Position numbers and translations under genes: made by a program. Below are positions 62,596 to 64,000 of a stretch of 64,000 nucleotides of DNA, piece by piece. Source of the DNA: an uncultured Draconibacterium sp. (GTDB lineage Bacteria > Bacteroidota > Bacteroidia > Bacteroidales > Prolixibacteraceae); contig NZ_OY781884.1 in assembly GCF_963677155.1 (NCBI RefSeq), positions 1,544,501 through 1,608,500 of the forward strand, given 5' to 3'. The notes beneath the pieces were generated by a model, which ran no database searches, was not told the DNA's origin, and saw nothing but the letters and a program-made list of their open reading frames with translations. The stretch's first letter is position 1. Every line of letters begins with the position of its first letter.

Positions 62596-64000
62596 TTAAG
62601 GAAGCGGGATAGTAAAATGAAATTTCGCTCCTTTTCCTTTTTCGCTTTCGCCCCAGATCACTCCGCCATGTCTCTCCACCAGCTCTTTACAAAGAACAAG
62701 CCCCAGTCCGGTACCCGACTCTTTGTTGGTACCTGCTGTTGAAAAGCTTTCGTCGACTTTAAACAATTTCCTGAAATTTTCGGGGCCGATTCCAATTCCT
62801 GTGTCGGCAACGGTAAAAATGGACTTTCCGTCATTAAATTTTGCGATGAATGTAACAGTACCGCCTTCGGGAGTAAATTTAATTGCATTGCTTAGCAGGT
62901 TGCGCACAATGGTACTAAACATATTCCTATCAGCTATCAATTCCATTTTTTCAGGAACAAACTTCGCAAGTGTTAGTTTTTTATTCAGGGCACTTAGCTC
63001 TAAAACCTGAAAAATTTCATCCACACAACGCTCCACATCAATCGTTTTAGGCTCAAAGGCCACTTTATGCCGTTGCAGGTTGGCCCAATCGAGCAACCCA
63101 TTGAGCAAATTATAGGTTTTCTGTATCCCACTATACAAATAATATGTATATTCTTTTAGATGCTCTGTTTTTTCATTATCAACCTCCTCTTTCAGCATTT
63201 CGCCAAAACCAAGCATGGTATTAAACGGACTTCTCAGGTCGTGTGCAATAATCGAGAAAAAGCGATCTTTTGTTGCATTCAAATCCTGAAGTTTCATGAG
63301 ATTTTCATGAATTTTTTCTTCAGCTAATTTGCGTCTGTTTATCGAGCGCGCCAGCACCCATGCACCCCATCCGCTCAGAATTATTAATAACAAATAAACA
63401 ATCAGCAACTCAATACTTCTTTCCCTGTTACTTTCACACAGTTCATCTCTGGAAACAAACGCTACTGCTTTCCAGTAATAGTTTTGAGCAGCCTGAAATG
63501 CCTCTTGCTCGGTCCATATAAATTCTGAATCGTTATTTTCTAACGGATAAATAGTGTTAAACGTAAAAAGTCCCCTGTCATTTTCGAATTGCCCCGAAGT
63601 TTGAGATGAGATTATTTTCCACTCCTCAGGATGGTAATATTGAAAGTTTACCGACTTTTTATTATCGAACATAAAACCCCACTCCAATTTCTCCTCGGGA
63701 GCTTTTAGCCAGTAGCTGTCCTTATTCAACAACATAAAATGCTTCTTAAAACGACTTATGTCACCTGGTTCCGAATTCCGAAGCATGTACTCTCCAAGAT
63801 AATTGAACACCAGTATTCCTTTCTTCTCACCCTTCTCATCAAACACTGGAGTCGCAAAACGCAAAATCGGTTTTAATGGAATTTCAATCTTTTTATTTTC
63901 AATGTTCAGGTCGAATGGAGATACATAAACTTCGTTGCGGTTAAGTTTTAAAGTATTAAAAAAATAAGGGCGTTGACTTTTGTTTTGCAAGTCCTTTTCT
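62596..64000 (-). CDS. Sensor histidine kinase with Cache-type sensor, 5' truncated
   Basis: The frame is open to the window edge, so the N-terminus and first membrane span are missing. The visible part starts with a Cache-type extracytoplasmic domain (RNEVYVSPFDLNIENKKIEIPLKPILRFATPVFDEKGEKKGILVFNYLGEYML). A membrane span follows (LLIVYLLLIILSGWGAWVLA), then HisKA with FFSIIAHDLRSPFNTMLGFGEML and HATPase_c with NLLSNAIKFTPEGG, DTGIGIGPENFRKLF and GTGLGLVLCKELVERHGG. No PAS domain lies between. It is an orphan as far as seen; the ligand is unknown. The C-terminal half resembles that of the kinase at 13917. Confidence 0.9.
   Translation of the reverse strand, partial: EKDLQNKSQRPYFFNTLKLNRNEVYVSPFDLNIENKKIEIPLKPILRFATPVFDEKGEKKGILVFNYLGEYMLRNSEPGDISRFKKHFMLLNKDSYWLKAPEEKLEWGFMFDNKKSVNFQYYHPEEWKIISSQTSGQFENDRGLFTFNTIYPLENNDSEFIWTEQEAFQAAQNYYWKAVAFVSRDELCESNRERSIELLIVYLLLIILSGWGAWVLARSINRRKLAEEKIHENLMKLQDLNATKDRFFSIIAHDLRSPFNTMLGFGEMLKEEVDNEKTEHLKEYTYYLYSGIQKTYNLLNGLLDWANLQRHKVAFEPKTIDVERCVDEIFQVLELSALNKKLTLAKFVPEKMELIADRNMFSTIVRNLLSNAIKFTPEGGTVTFIAKFNDGKSIFTVADTGIGIGPENFRKLFKVDESFSTAGTNKESGTGLGLVLCKELVERHGGVIWGESEKGKGAKFHFTIPLP

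Noticed and set aside
1-64000. tRNA, rRNA, CRISPR arrays or insertion sequences
   Set aside because: None could be recognised by eye on either strand; short tRNA genes could still be missed without a scan.

Overview
The window reads as chromosome of a Bacteroidota bacterium, most like the marine Marinilabiliales/Prolixibacteraceae. The signs are a SusC/SusD polysaccharide locus, many exported lipoproteins with short lipoboxes, promoters of the form TTG-N(~18-22)-TAnnTTTG, few Shine-Dalgarno sites, and typical Bacteroidota versions of the housekeeping genes. No rRNA, tRNA, CRISPR array, transposase or integrase was found. The genus is inference.

Left part (1-13.8 kb): a polysaccharide utilisation locus on the + strand. 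It runs SusC (5' end missing), SusD, a tandem-LamG surface glycan-binding lipoprotein, a hairpin terminator, two GH144 enzymes (endo-beta-1,2-glucanase family), a GH43-like propeller enzyme with F5/8C and FN3 domains, a GH3 beta-glucosidase and an S1 sulfatase. The gene set points to an exported beta-1,2-glucan, and the sulfatase suggests a sulfated or mixed substrate. From 13.9 to 31.9 kb lie ordinary single genes and pairs: a CHASE histidine kinase, an orphan efflux adaptor, a YgjP-type metalloprotease, trkH, dgt, an Xre regulator with three ATGACGC repeats at 11-bp spacing, an AIM24 protein, a pseudouridine synthase, an ECF sigma/membrane protein pair, glmM, mgsA, a CBM9-like/GHL10 pair, and a queuosine-precursor transporter (yhhQ) behind a probable preQ1 riboswitch.

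Middle part (about 31.9-41.2 kb): an AT-rich accessory island. It begins with a 321-bp near-identical duplication of the 3' end of yhhQ around two small lipoprotein genes and two copies of a GCCGCGCGAA palindrome. It continues as an array of small gene cassettes: an oxidoreductase/HxlR pair, a TIM-barrel-like lipoprotein, a GNAT acetyltransferase, a radical SAM/lipoprotein pair and two membrane proteins. Three conserved fold-back spacers of 116, 119 and 119 bp separate cassettes. Two cassettes, and more weakly a third, carry private inverted terminal repeats that start GTT and end AAC, with the gene's stop codon in or beside the repeat. This looks like an integron-style cassette array without a recognisable integrase, and is the most interesting feature of the window.

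Right part (41.2-64 kb): an MFS transporter; a four-gene operon of outer-membrane barrel, imelysin, di-heme c-type oxidoreductase and a protein with an ApbE-type flavinylation motif; an S9 peptidase; aspartokinase; a second orphan efflux adaptor; two CarboxypepD_reg-like exported proteins; a coiled-coil lipoprotein; an exported single-cysteine peroxiredoxin; valS; a CNT nucleoside transporter; a bifunctional-nuclease-family protein; and a second sensor kinase cut by the window end.
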